From: Marivita sp051859345
Lineage (GTDB): Bacteria; Pseudomonadota; Alphaproteobacteria; Rhodobacterales; Rhodobacteraceae
Assembly: GCF_051859345.1 (NCBI RefSeq)
Contig: NZ_JBHYFV010000008.1
Location: 62,001 to 126,000, forward strand
Length of the DNA: 64,000 nt
Reading direction: 5' to 3'
Shown: positions 25,272 to 32,989 of the stretch, piece after piece
Position numbering within the stretch: position 1 is the stretch's first letter
How the letters are laid out: every line of letters starts with the position of its first letter
Notes under the pieces: model-generated
What the model was told of the DNA's origin: nothing
The model's input: only the letters and a program-made list of their open reading frames with translations
Databases searched by the model: none
Translations under genes and position numbers: made by a program

Positions 25272-25748
25272 TCACATCGGAGGGAACTGCCCCGGATAGC
25301 GCTTCCAGTTGGGCACGGTCACTGTATGTCCATAGCTTGGTGATTGACCATAGCTCCGTACTTGCCCCGGAGCGCTTGGGTGACCCGTGATGCAGCCTTG
25401 CTCAATGCGAGCTTTCACAATCGCATCATAGAATCCACGCGCCGAAGCCAACTGCGCTTGTTGATCGACGGTCAAAGGAAGCGCAAGAATTGCCGGGAAA
25501 AAAATAAACGTGCTGTAGAAAAAGACCGCAGCCGTGTCCCATTGAGCAGAGTTTCGCTGCAAATCAGCGACATGCCTTACATGCATCGCAAGCACACGTT
25601 GCTCTTCATTGAGTTCAGCACACGACGCGCCTCGAAAAACGAGGCTCGGAATATACGACGCAGGCACCCTCTGCGCTTGCTCTGCACATGCAGACAAGCC
25701 CAGACCGGCCGCCAGCAGGAGGCCAGTTAACTTATTGTAAAATTTCAT
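25272..25748 (-). CDS. Small lipoprotein of unknown function
   Basis: 158 residues. A lipoprotein signal peptide (LTGLLLAAGLGLSAC) puts the lipidated Cys near residue 21. The middle has ASCAELNEEQRVLAMHV and a hydrophobic run (AVFFYSTFIFFPAILAL), then QLASARGFYDAIVKARIEQGC; the tail is Tyr/Gly/Pro-rich. It resembles small Roseobacter lipoproteins with an FFPAL-type hydrophobic patch, but I know no function. Codon use is more A+T-rich than its neighbours, and so is the spacer upstream. Confidence 0.75.
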   Translation of the reverse strand: MKFYNKLTGLLLAAGLGLSACAEQAQRVPASYIPSLVFRGASCAELNEEQRVLAMHVRHVADLQRNSAQWDTAAVFFYSTFIFFPAILALPLTVDQQAQLASARGFYDAIVKARIEQGCITGHPSAPGQVRSYGQSPSYGHTVTVPNWKRYPGQFPPM

Positions 25749-25936
25749 GTTTTCCCCTCAGTCCACCGTCTGTTTTTAATACAACACACGGTCGAAAGTC
25801 AACCTGACGGAGAGTTGAATTCAAGAAAAGCTGTGGATAACCTGACAAATCACGCGCTTGATCTAAAGACAGGTGCGATACTTGCTGGCACGCAGGGTGA
25901 CGCCTATAAGCAAGCTGCTTCGTTCTGGAACTCCAC
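25749..25936. promoter_or_regulatory. Divergent spacer between the lipoprotein and pyrB
   Basis: 188 bp, relatively A+T-rich, presumably with promoters for both genes. It contains the 10-bp palindrome TTGAATTCAA and the 9-mer TGTGGATAA (25832-25840), identical to a DnaA box. I see no leader-peptide attenuator of the kind that regulates pyrB in enterics. Confidence 0.4.
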
Positions 25937-26899
25937 ATGATTTTTGCGCAACGACACCTTCTCGGGATCGAACCCCTTCGCCCGGACGAAATCACCACGC
26001 TGTTGGACCTGTCCGACCAATACGCAGATCGCAACCGCAAGCGGACGCCAAGCACCAACGTGCTTGCGGGGATGACGCAGATCAACATGTTCTTCGAGAA
26101 TTCGACCCGCACACAAGCCAGCTTTGAGCTTGCCGGCAAGCGATTGGGCGCGGATGTGATGAACATGGCGATGCAGGCCAGTTCGGTCAAAAAGGGCGAA
26201 ACGCTGATCGACACCGCGCTGACACTGAACGCGATGCGCCCCGATCTTCTGGTGGTACGCCATCCACAGTCAGGCGCGGTGGACCTGCTGTCCCAAAAGG
26301 TGAACTGCGCAGTTCTCAACGCAGGCGACGGCAGACACGAACATCCGACACAGGCGCTTCTGGATGCGCTGACGATCCGGCGCGCCAAAGGGCGGCTGCA
26401 CCGCCTGTCTATCGCGATCTGCGGTGATATTGCCCACAGTCGCGTCGCGCGGTCCAATATCATGCTGCTGGGCAAGATGGAAAACCGTGTGCGTCTGGTC
26501 GGCCCGCCGACGCTGATGCCTGCAGGGATTGGTGAATTTGGTGTCGAAGTGTTCGAAGACATGCGTGAAGGGCTCAAGGACGTCGATGTCGTGATGATGC
26601 TGCGTTTGCAGAAAGAGCGGATGGATGGCGGCTTTATCCCGTCCGAACGGGAATATTACCACCGCTATGGGCTGGACGCCGAAAAGCTGAGCCATGCGCG
26701 GGAAGACGCCATCATCATGCACCCCGGCCCGATGAACCGTGGTGTGGAAATCGACGGAACGCTGGCCGATGACATCAACCGGTCGGTTATTCAGGAACAG
26801 GTGGAAATGGGTGTTGCCGTGCGCATGGCCGCAATGGATTTGCTGGCCCGGTCCCTGCGAGACCGGCGCGCTTCGCAAGACGAAGGTGTGATGGTGTGA
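25937..26899 (+). CDS. pyrB: Aspartate carbamoyltransferase catalytic chain
   Basis: 320 residues. The carbamoyl-phosphate loop reads FFENSTRTQASFELAGKRLGAD, followed by SSVKKGETLIDTA, the HPQSGAV and GDGRHEHPTQALLDALTI motifs, and the aspartate-binding HPGPMNRGVEI near the end. It condenses carbamoyl phosphate and aspartate in pyrimidine synthesis. No regulatory pyrI is present. Instead a degenerate dihydroorotase homologue lies downstream in the same operon, the layout of class A transcarbamoylases. The next gene overlaps its stop by GTGA. Confidence 0.95.
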   Translation: MIFAQRHLLGIEPLRPDEITTLLDLSDQYADRNRKRTPSTNVLAGMTQINMFFENSTRTQASFELAGKRLGADVMNMAMQASSVKKGETLIDTALTLNAMRPDLLVVRHPQSGAVDLLSQKVNCAVLNAGDGRHEHPTQALLDALTIRRAKGRLHRLSIAICGDIAHSRVARSNIMLLGKMENRVRLVGPPTLMPAGIGEFGVEVFEDMREGLKDVDVVMMLRLQKERMDGGFIPSEREYYHRYGLDAEKLSHAREDAIIMHPGPMNRGVEIDGTLADDINRSVIQEQVEMGVAVRMAAMDLLARSLRDRRASQDEGVMV

Positions 26900-27444
26900 G
26901 CGCATCCATGCACATCAAGAGCAGCGAACGGGGCGTGATCCGCGTGTTTCACATCGACCTGCCCCGCGAAGCAATCGAAAGGTTCACCATGCAGGCCGGA
27001 ACCGGTGAATGGCCGCTGCAATACGCGCTTGGGGCCAAGTCGCTGCGCCAGGCCTTTGTCGAGGTGATCAACATTCGCGATCTGGGTGAAATGCCCCTGT
27101 CGCAATACCTGATCAACGCTCATGACGTCAGCAGATCTGACCTTGGCACGATGCGGACACGTCTGGACGCGCTGACAGGCTTTGCGCTTGTTTTGCCGTC
27201 GCAGGCCTTCAACCAGACCGAACAGGAGCTGACCATTTCGGCCCCGCTGCGCTGGATCGGCACGTTCAATGAACCCAAACCGGCCACCCGCGTCGGGCCG
27301 ATCCTGACAGAGTCGGCCAAAGGCATCGGCAGCGGGGCGTCCGCACCGAAACCGCAAAAATCAAACTCCGCACTCTGGTTTGTCGTGGGGCTGTTTTTCC
27401 TGATCGCCTCGGGCATCATCCTTGCCAAACTTCTGCTCAACTGA
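26896..27444 (+). CDS. Tail-anchored protein of unknown function in the pyr operon
   Basis: 182 residues; the GTG start at 26896 overlaps the pyrB stop (GTGA), and an alternative ATG lies at 26908. About 150 soluble residues (GVIRVFHIDLPREAIERF, then GEWPLQYALGAK) are followed by a low-complexity linker and one C-terminal helix (ALWFVVGLFFLIASGIILAKL). The topology suggests an N-in tail-anchored membrane protein. Not recognised. Its place directly after pyrB is conserved in my memory of Roseobacter genomes, but I cannot verify this. Confidence 0.8.
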   Translation: MSASMHIKSSERGVIRVFHIDLPREAIERFTMQAGTGEWPLQYALGAKSLRQAFVEVINIRDLGEMPLSQYLINAHDVSRSDLGTMRTRLDALTGFALVLPSQAFNQTEQELTISAPLRWIGTFNEPKPATRVGPILTESAKGIGSGASAPKPQKSNSALWFVVGLFFLIASGIILAKLLLN

Positions 27445-27464
27445 CCTGCCCGCCGAAAGCGCTT

Positions 27465-27854
27465 ATGATTGAATTCAAACCTGACATGGCCACCTACATC
27501 CGCGCGCACGCCGTGATGACTGCGATTGCGATGGTGGTCGGGATGCTGATCCTATGGGCCGTGGGCAACCCACACATCTGGACGGGAGCGATCGGCGGTC
27601 TTGCGGCTGTGGCGTTGCGGGGTTGGTATCTTGCCGATGAGGTCATGGAAGAAACCTGGACCCTGACAAAATTCGGCCTCAAGGGACCGTATGAACGCAA
27701 GGCCGACCTGGATGAAATCGTCAAACTGCGCGTCATTGCCGGCTCGGTTCAGGTGATCACGAAAACGGGCAACAAACACCTGATCAAGTACCAACCAGAC
27801 CCAAGGGCCGTGATCGACCAGATCAATGATTTCCGTCAGCAAGAGGCGGCCTGA
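27465..27854 (+). CDS. Two-helix membrane protein with PH-like domain, unknown function
   Basis: 129 residues. Two hydrophobic helices near the N-terminus (AHAVMTAIAMVVGMLILWAV; TGAIGGLAAVALRGWYLA) are followed by a short beta-rich domain (WTLTKFGLKGPYERKADLDE, then VKLRVIAGSVQVIT) with the look of a bacterial PH-like domain. It lies 20 bp after the tail-anchored protein and 1 bp before the pyrC-like gene, so it belongs to the same transcript. No function assigned. Confidence 0.78.
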   Translation: MIEFKPDMATYIRAHAVMTAIAMVVGMLILWAVGNPHIWTGAIGGLAAVALRGWYLADEVMEETWTLTKFGLKGPYERKADLDEIVKLRVIAGSVQVITKTGNKHLIKYQPDPRAVIDQINDFRQQEAA

Positions 27855-27855
27855 C

Positions 27856-29151
27856 ATGACGTTCCTCATCACCAATGCCCGTTTGATCGACCCCGAGACG
27901 GGAACCGTCACCCCAGGCGCGGTTCTGCTGCGCGATGGCGTGATTGCCGAGGTGTTCGAAACGCCCAACCCGGACATCAGCAGCGATACTGTCCCGGCAG
28001 ACAACCGACGCGACGCGGGCGGCAAATGCCTTGCCCCTGGGATTGTCGATATCGGCGTGAAAATCTGCGAACCCGGCGAACGCCATAAGGAAAGCTATGG
28101 CTCTGCCGGTCAGGCGGCTGCGGCAGGCGGCGTGACCACCATCGTCACACGCCCCGACACCAACCCCGCCATCGACACGCCGGAGACGCTCGAATTTGTC
28201 CGCCGTCGCGCCAATGAGGCCGCACCGGTCCATGTTCTGCCCATGGCCGCGCTGACCAAAGGCCGCGACGGACGCGAAATGACAGAGATCGGCTTTCTAA
28301 TGGATGCGGGCGCGGTGGCCTTCACCGATTGCGACCGCGTGGTGCGCGACACCAAGGTTCTGAGCCGCGCGATGACCTATGCCCGTGCGCTTGGTGCCCT
28401 CGTCGTTGGTCATCCGCAGGAACCCACCCTGTCGGCCGGGGCGGCCACGACATCGGGCAAGTTCGCCTCACTCCGGGGATTGCCCGCCGTCACGCCGATG
28501 GCCGAACGTATGGGCCTTGATCGCGACATCGCGCTGGTCGAAATGACGGGCGTACGCTACCACGCCGACCAGATCACCACGGCCCGCGCCCTGCCACCTT
28601 TGGAACGTGCGAAACACAACGGTTTTGACGTGACGGCCGGCATTTCGATGCATCACCTGACGCTCAATGAATTCGACGTTGCCGACTACCGCACCTTTTT
28701 CAAGGTCAAGCCGCCGCTCAGGGCCGAGGATGACCGGCAGGCGGTGGTCGAGGCTGTGAAATCCGGGCTGATCGACGTGATCGGGTCGTTTCACACGCCA
28801 CAGGACGAAGAAAGCAAACGGCTCCCCTTTGAAGAAGCGGCAAGCGGCGCGGTCGGTCTTGAGACCATGCTTCCGGTTCTGATGCGGCTTTATCACTCCG
28901 GTGATCTGAACCTGCCGACGCTCTTCCGCGCGCTCTCTCTCAACCCGGCAAGACGTCTTGGGCTGGATTGCGGGCGCCTGAGCAAAGGCGCGCCTGCCGA
29001 TCTTGTGCTGTTCGATCCCGACAAACCCATCGTGCTGGACCGGTTCAAACTTCTGTCCAAGTCGAAAAACACACCCTTTGACGGCGCGCGCTTGCAAGGT
29101 AAGGTTCTGGAAACCTTCGTGAGCGGAACATCGGTCTACCGGAGCGCCTGA
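27856..29151 (+). CDS. Dihydroorotase-like protein lacking metal ligands (PyrC'/PyrX type)
   Basis: 431 residues from the ATG at 27856. The amidohydrolase fold is intact (APGIVDI near 60-66, GGVTTIVTRPDTNP, SMHHLTL at 264-270, ADLVLFDPDKP at the end). The metal-binding His-x-His is replaced by Gly67-Val-Lys69 (GIVDIGVKICEPG), and the catalytic Asp of the usual TDHAPH segment is Phe312 (IGSFHTPQ). His186 and His266/267 remain. Active type I dihydroorotases need both the HxH pair and the Asp, so this copy is probably non-catalytic. In Pseudomonas an inactive PyrC' is a structural subunit of PyrB, a good model here. plsY overlaps its stop (TGATG). Confidence 0.85.
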   Translation: MTFLITNARLIDPETGTVTPGAVLLRDGVIAEVFETPNPDISSDTVPADNRRDAGGKCLAPGIVDIGVKICEPGERHKESYGSAGQAAAAGGVTTIVTRPDTNPAIDTPETLEFVRRRANEAAPVHVLPMAALTKGRDGREMTEIGFLMDAGAVAFTDCDRVVRDTKVLSRAMTYARALGALVVGHPQEPTLSAGAATTSGKFASLRGLPAVTPMAERMGLDRDIALVEMTGVRYHADQITTARALPPLERAKHNGFDVTAGISMHHLTLNEFDVADYRTFFKVKPPLRAEDDRQAVVEAVKSGLIDVIGSFHTPQDEESKRLPFEEAASGAVGLETMLPVLMRLYHSGDLNLPTLFRALSLNPARRLGLDCGRLSKGAPADLVLFDPDKPIVLDRFKLLSKSKNTPFDGARLQGKVLETFVSGTSVYRSA

Positions 29152-29762
29152 TGCCAGCACTTGAGTCAAGCCTTGTCGTCCTCGCTCTTTGGGGCATCAT
29201 CGGCTACTTGCTGGGCTCCATCCCGTTCGGACTCATCCTGACCAAAGCCATGGGCCTTGGCAATCTGCGCGAAATTGGATCCGGCAACATCGGCGCGACC
29301 AACGTTCTGCGCACAGGCAACAAAGGGGCCGCCGCCGCAACCCTGGTGCTGGATGGCGCAAAAGGGGCGGTCGCGGTTCTGCTTGCGCGTGCACTGGCTG
29401 GCGAGGATGCGGCCCAGATCGCCGCACTTGCCGCCTTTCTGGGCCATTGCTTTCCGGCCTGGCTTGGCTTCAAGGGGGGCAAAGGCGTTGCCACCTTCCT
29501 TGGTCTGATGCTGTCGCTCGCATGGCCGGTCGGACTCCTGGCCTGCGCGGTATGGGTGGCCACAGCCGCAATAAGCCGCATATCCAGCCTTTCGGCCCTT
29601 GTGGCCGCCGCTTGGGCGCCCTTGATGTGCCTGCTTGTCGGACAGGGTCAGATCTTTGCACTGACCCTCCTGCTCGCGTTCCTGATCGTCTGGCGACACC
29701 GTCAAAACCTTGGACGTCTCAAGGACGGCACCGAACCCCGGATCGGCAACTCCAAGACCTGA
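29151..29762 (+). CDS. plsY: Glycerol-3-phosphate acyltransferase (acyl-phosphate type)
   Basis: 203 residues, integral membrane with about five helices. PlsY motifs are GSIPFGLILTKAMGLGNLRE, then GSGNIGATNVLR, LDGAKGAVAVLLAR and the GFKGGKGVATFLG loop. It transfers an acyl group from acyl-phosphate to glycerol 3-phosphate, the first step of phospholipid synthesis. Its start overlaps the dihydroorotase-like stop (TGATG). Confidence 0.95.
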   Translation: MPALESSLVVLALWGIIGYLLGSIPFGLILTKAMGLGNLREIGSGNIGATNVLRTGNKGAAAATLVLDGAKGAVAVLLARALAGEDAAQIAALAAFLGHCFPAWLGFKGGKGVATFLGLMLSLAWPVGLLACAVWVATAAISRISSLSALVAAAWAPLMCLLVGQGQIFALTLLLAFLIVWRHRQNLGRLKDGTEPRIGNSKT

Positions 29763-29793
29763 CCGCCGGTCTGCGCTGACCCGCTCACCAATG

Positions 29794-29823
29794 GCCAAAC
29801 CGACAGGAACCGTCGGTTTTGGC
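29794..29823 (+). terminator. Hairpin after plsY
   Basis: GCCAAACCGAC pairs with GTCGGTTTTGGC with one bulged base, loop AGGAACC. The right arm supplies a short T run but no longer U tract follows, so strength is uncertain. It would end the pyrB-plsY transcript. Confidence 0.45.
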
Positions 29824-29880
29824 ATGACATGATTGAACGTTTCACCAAATACTGGCCTCATGCCAGAGACGGAATCCGCC

Positions 29881-31917
29881 ATGTCCAAAGACCCGCTTCT
29901 TCAGCCATTTCAGCTCAAACATCTGACGCTGAAAAACCGGATCATGACCACGGCACATGAACCTGCCTATCCCGAAGACGGGATGCCAAAGGACCGCTAC
30001 ATCGCCTATCACGCCGAACGCGCCAAGGGTGGTGTCGCGATGGCGATGACCGCAGGCTCGGCTTCGGTGTCAAGGGACAGCCCACCGGTGTTCAACAACG
30101 TGATCGCCCATGATGATCGCGTCGTGCCCTGGATCACCCGTCTGACCGACGCGCTTCATGAACATGGCTGCGCCGCAATGATCCAGCTGACGCATCTGGG
30201 CCGTCGGACCGTCTGGAACAAAGGGGATTGGCTCCCTTCGGTGTCGTCCTCCAAACACCGCGAACCGGCACATCGCGCCTTTCCAAAACGCGTCGAGGAT
30301 TGGGACATCGCGCGCATCATCACCGATTTTGCAGATGCGGCAGAGCGGATGAAGGCGGGCGGCATGGATGGGATAGAGCTTGAGGTCTACGGGCATCTGC
30401 TTGATCAGTTCTGGTCACCGCTGACCAATGACCTGACCGGCCCCTACGGCGCAGACACGCTGGAAAACCGGATGCGCTTTCCCCTCGACGTGCTGGCGGC
30501 AGTCCGCAAGCGCGTAGGTGCAGAGTTCATCATCGGATTCCGCATGGCCGCAGACGAGGTACAAAAGGGTGGGATCACGGCAGAACAAGGCGTCGAGATG
30601 GCCAGGATTGTCACCGCCACCGGTCAGCTTGATTTCCTCAACGTGATCCGGGGCCGTGTCCACACCGACCCGTCACTGACAAACGTGATTCCCGTGCAGG
30701 GCATGAAAAGCGCGCCGCATCTGGATTTTGCCGGGACTGTTCGCGCTGCCACCGGACTGCCCACCTTTCACGCCGCACGCATCCCCGATGTCGCAACGGC
30801 CCGCCACGCGGTCGAGGCGGGGCTATTGGACATGGTCGGCATGACCCGGGCGCACATGGCTGATCCGCATATCGTCAACAAGATCATCGAAGGGCGCGAA
30901 CAGGATATCCGCCCCTGCGTCGGGGCCACCTACTGCCTTGATCGCATCTATGGCGCGGGTGAGGCGCTGTGCATCCACAACGTGTCCACGGGCCGTGAAC
31001 TGTCGGTCCCGCACGATATCGCGCCCGCCACCAACCGTCGCAAGGTGGTGATCGTCGGTGCAGGCCCCGGCGGGTTGGAAGCAGCGCGCGTCGCCGCAGA
31101 ACGTGGCCATGACGTTACAGTATTCGAGGCCCAACCCGACCCCGGCGGCCAGATCCGCCTGACCACCCAGACCCCACGCAGACGCGAGATGATCGGCATT
31201 ATCGACTGGCGCATGGCCCAATGCGCCGCCCGTGACGTGACCTTCCACTTCAACACCTGGGCCGAGGCGGAAGACGTCACCGCGCTCACCCCCGATGTGG
31301 TGATTGTTGCGACGGGCGGTCTGCCCAATCTCGAACTTCATGAAACCGGGCGGGACGCCGACCATGTGATCTCGGCCTGGGATATCATCGCTGGCGACGT
31401 GAAACCGGCCGAACGCGTGCTGATCTACGACGAAACCGGTGACCATCCGGGACTGCAAGCTGCCGAGATCGCAGCAGAAGCCGGTTCACAGGTCGAGGTC
31501 ATGACCCCCGACCGCACCTTCGCGCCAGATATCATGGGCATGAACCTCGTTCCCTATATGCGCAGCTTGCAGGACAAGGATGTCACCTTCACCGTCACCC
31601 GCCGCCTGCTTGGCGTCACCCGAACGGGAAACACGCTGACTGCAACCATCGGCACGGATTACAGCGATCATCGCTATGAAAAAAGCTACGATCAGATTGT
31701 CGTCAACTACGGCACCATGCCGTTGGACGATCTCTATTTTGCGCTGAAACCGCTGAGCGCAAACGCGGGCGAAGTGGACTACGACGCGCTGATCGACGGG
31801 ACCGCACAACCGACACCCGCCAATGGGTTCCAGCTCTTTCGCATCGGCGACGCGGTCTCGGCCCGCAACCTTCACGCTGCCATCTACGACGCCATGCGCC
31901 TGATGCGCCACTGTTGA
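29881..31917 (+). CDS. TMADH/2,4-dienoyl-CoA-reductase-type flavoprotein (N-methylproline demethylase-like)
   Basis: 678 residues from the ATG at 29881; upstream ATG 29860 is possible. Residues 1-340 are an FMN-binding old-yellow-enzyme barrel (LTLKNRIMTTAHEPAY, AAMIQLTHLGRR). A cluster loop follows, and the C-terminal half has an FAD/NAD fold starting VVIVGAGPGGLEAARV. The loop reads C346-x2-Ala349-x2-C352-x11-C364, so one of the four Fe-S cysteines of trimethylamine dehydrogenase is Ala. Relatives are annotated as dimethylamine, stachydrine or N-methylproline demethylases. It probably oxidises a methylated amine, but the substrate is unproven. Tandem palindromes follow its stop. Confidence 0.83.
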   Translation: MSKDPLLQPFQLKHLTLKNRIMTTAHEPAYPEDGMPKDRYIAYHAERAKGGVAMAMTAGSASVSRDSPPVFNNVIAHDDRVVPWITRLTDALHEHGCAAMIQLTHLGRRTVWNKGDWLPSVSSSKHREPAHRAFPKRVEDWDIARIITDFADAAERMKAGGMDGIELEVYGHLLDQFWSPLTNDLTGPYGADTLENRMRFPLDVLAAVRKRVGAEFIIGFRMAADEVQKGGITAEQGVEMARIVTATGQLDFLNVIRGRVHTDPSLTNVIPVQGMKSAPHLDFAGTVRAATGLPTFHAARIPDVATARHAVEAGLLDMVGMTRAHMADPHIVNKIIEGREQDIRPCVGATYCLDRIYGAGEALCIHNVSTGRELSVPHDIAPATNRRKVVIVGAGPGGLEAARVAAERGHDVTVFEAQPDPGGQIRLTTQTPRRREMIGIIDWRMAQCAARDVTFHFNTWAEAEDVTALTPDVVIVATGGLPNLELHETGRDADHVISAWDIIAGDVKPAERVLIYDETGDHPGLQAAEIAAEAGSQVEVMTPDRTFAPDIMGMNLVPYMRSLQDKDVTFTVTRRLLGVTRTGNTLTATIGTDYSDHRYEKSYDQIVVNYGTMPLDDLYFALKPLSANAGEVDYDALIDGTAQPTPANGFQLFRIGDAVSARNLHAAIYDAMRLMRHC

Positions 31918-31926
31918 ACGGGGCGG

Positions 31927-31970
31927 AATGGCTTTTCGAAAAGCCATTCAAAGCGATTTCGAAATCGCTT
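31927..31970. terminator. Tandem palindrome, probable bidirectional terminator
   Basis: Two perfect palindromes two bases apart: AATGGCTTTTC/GAAAAGCCATT (31927-31948) and AAGCGATTTC/GAAATCGCTT (31951-31970). Both have a TTCGAA core. They occupy almost the whole 54-bp gap between the flavoprotein gene and convergent msrA. Confidence 0.7.
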
Positions 31971-31971
31971 C

Positions 31972-32478
31972 CTACTCTGCCGCATCCCGTTTCGGCAAAA
32001 CCCAATCCGCGCGCGGGAAATGGCAGGTATAGCCATGCGGAATTCGCTCCAGGTAATCCTGATGTTCCGGCTCGGCTTCCCAGAAGTCTCCAACCGGCTC
32101 CACCTCGGTCACAACCTTGCCCGGCCAGATGCCAGAAGCGTTCACATCCGCAATCGTGTCCAAAGCACAGTCTTTCTGGGTCTCGTCCACATAATAGATC
32201 GCAGACCGATAGCTCAATCCCCGGTCATTTCCCTGACGGTTCAGCGTTGTCGGATCGTGGATCTGAAAGAAGAACTCCAGCAACGCGCGATACGACATCA
32301 CCGAAGGATCGAAGACAATCTCAATCCCTTCCGCATGTGTCCCGTGATTGCGATAGGTCGCGTTCGGTACGTCGCCGCCCGTGTATCCCACGCGGGTCGC
32401 CTCAACTCCGGGCAACTTGCGGATCAAATCCTGCATGCCCCAGAAACAGCCCCCGGCCAAAACAGCACGTTCACTCAT
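31972..32478 (-). CDS. msrA: Peptide-methionine (S)-S-oxide reductase
   Basis: 168 residues. The active-site segment AVLAGGCFWGMQDLI places the catalytic Cys near residue 12, followed by VGYTGGDVPNATYRN, the HAEGIEIVFDP strand and FFQIHDPTTLNRQGND. It reduces the S-epimer of methionine sulfoxide with thioredoxin. No signal peptide, so cytoplasmic. It overlaps msrB by 4 bp (ATGA), with msrB upstream in the same transcript. Confidence 0.95.
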   Translation of the reverse strand: MSERAVLAGGCFWGMQDLIRKLPGVEATRVGYTGGDVPNATYRNHGTHAEGIEIVFDPSVMSYRALLEFFFQIHDPTTLNRQGNDRGLSYRSAIYYVDETQKDCALDTIADVNASGIWPGKVVTEVEPVGDFWEAEPEHQDYLERIPHGYTCHFPRADWVLPKRDAAE

Positions 32479-32924
32479 GCCACATCCTCCACTTGTTCCA
32501 GATAGTCGCCATAGCCCTCGGCCTCCATGTCATCGCGATGGATGAACCGAAGGCTGGCGGAATTGATGCAATAGCGCAAACCACCGCGGTCTTGCGGGCC
32601 ATCGGGAAAAACATGGCCCAAATGGCTGTCGCCGTGAGTCGAGCGCACTTCGGTACGGATCATCCCATGGCTGATATCGCGCAATTCGTTCACATGCGCA
32701 GGTTCGATCGGCTTGGTAAAGCTCGGCCAGCCACAACCGGACTCGTACTTGTCGGCAGAGGCGAACAATGGCTCGCCGCTCACGATATCGACGTAAATAC
32801 CGGGCTCCTTGTTATCAAGATACGCCCCCGTTCCGGGCCGTTCCGTCCCGCTTTCCTGCGTGACGTAGAACTGCTCGGGAGTCAGAGTCTCGATGACTGC
32901 CGGGTTCTTGTCGTACTTGGCCAT
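32475..32924 (-). CDS. msrB: Peptide-methionine (R)-S-oxide reductase
   Basis: 149 residues. Motifs are ESGCGWPSFTKPIEP, RSTHGDSHLGHVFPDGP and the catalytic LRYCINSASLRF. It reduces the R-epimer and complements MsrA. The zinc-binding CxxC pairs of some MsrB proteins are absent, so this is the zinc-free class. Coupled to msrA by a 4-bp overlap. Confidence 0.95.
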   Translation of the reverse strand: MAKYDKNPAVIETLTPEQFYVTQESGTERPGTGAYLDNKEPGIYVDIVSGEPLFASADKYESGCGWPSFTKPIEPAHVNELRDISHGMIRTEVRSTHGDSHLGHVFPDGPQDRGGLRYCINSASLRFIHRDDMEAEGYGDYLEQVEDVA

Positions 32925-32989
32925 AATTCGCCTCCTGTCCGTGGTCTTGGCACAGTAAATGGCGCGGACAGATCAAAGTCCAACCCTTG

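Noticed and set aside
25832..25840. TGTGGATAA, identical to a DnaA box, upstream of pyrB
   Set aside because: A single 9-mer match is expected about once in a window of this size when both strands are counted, and there is no cluster of boxes or origin-like A+T-rich region.
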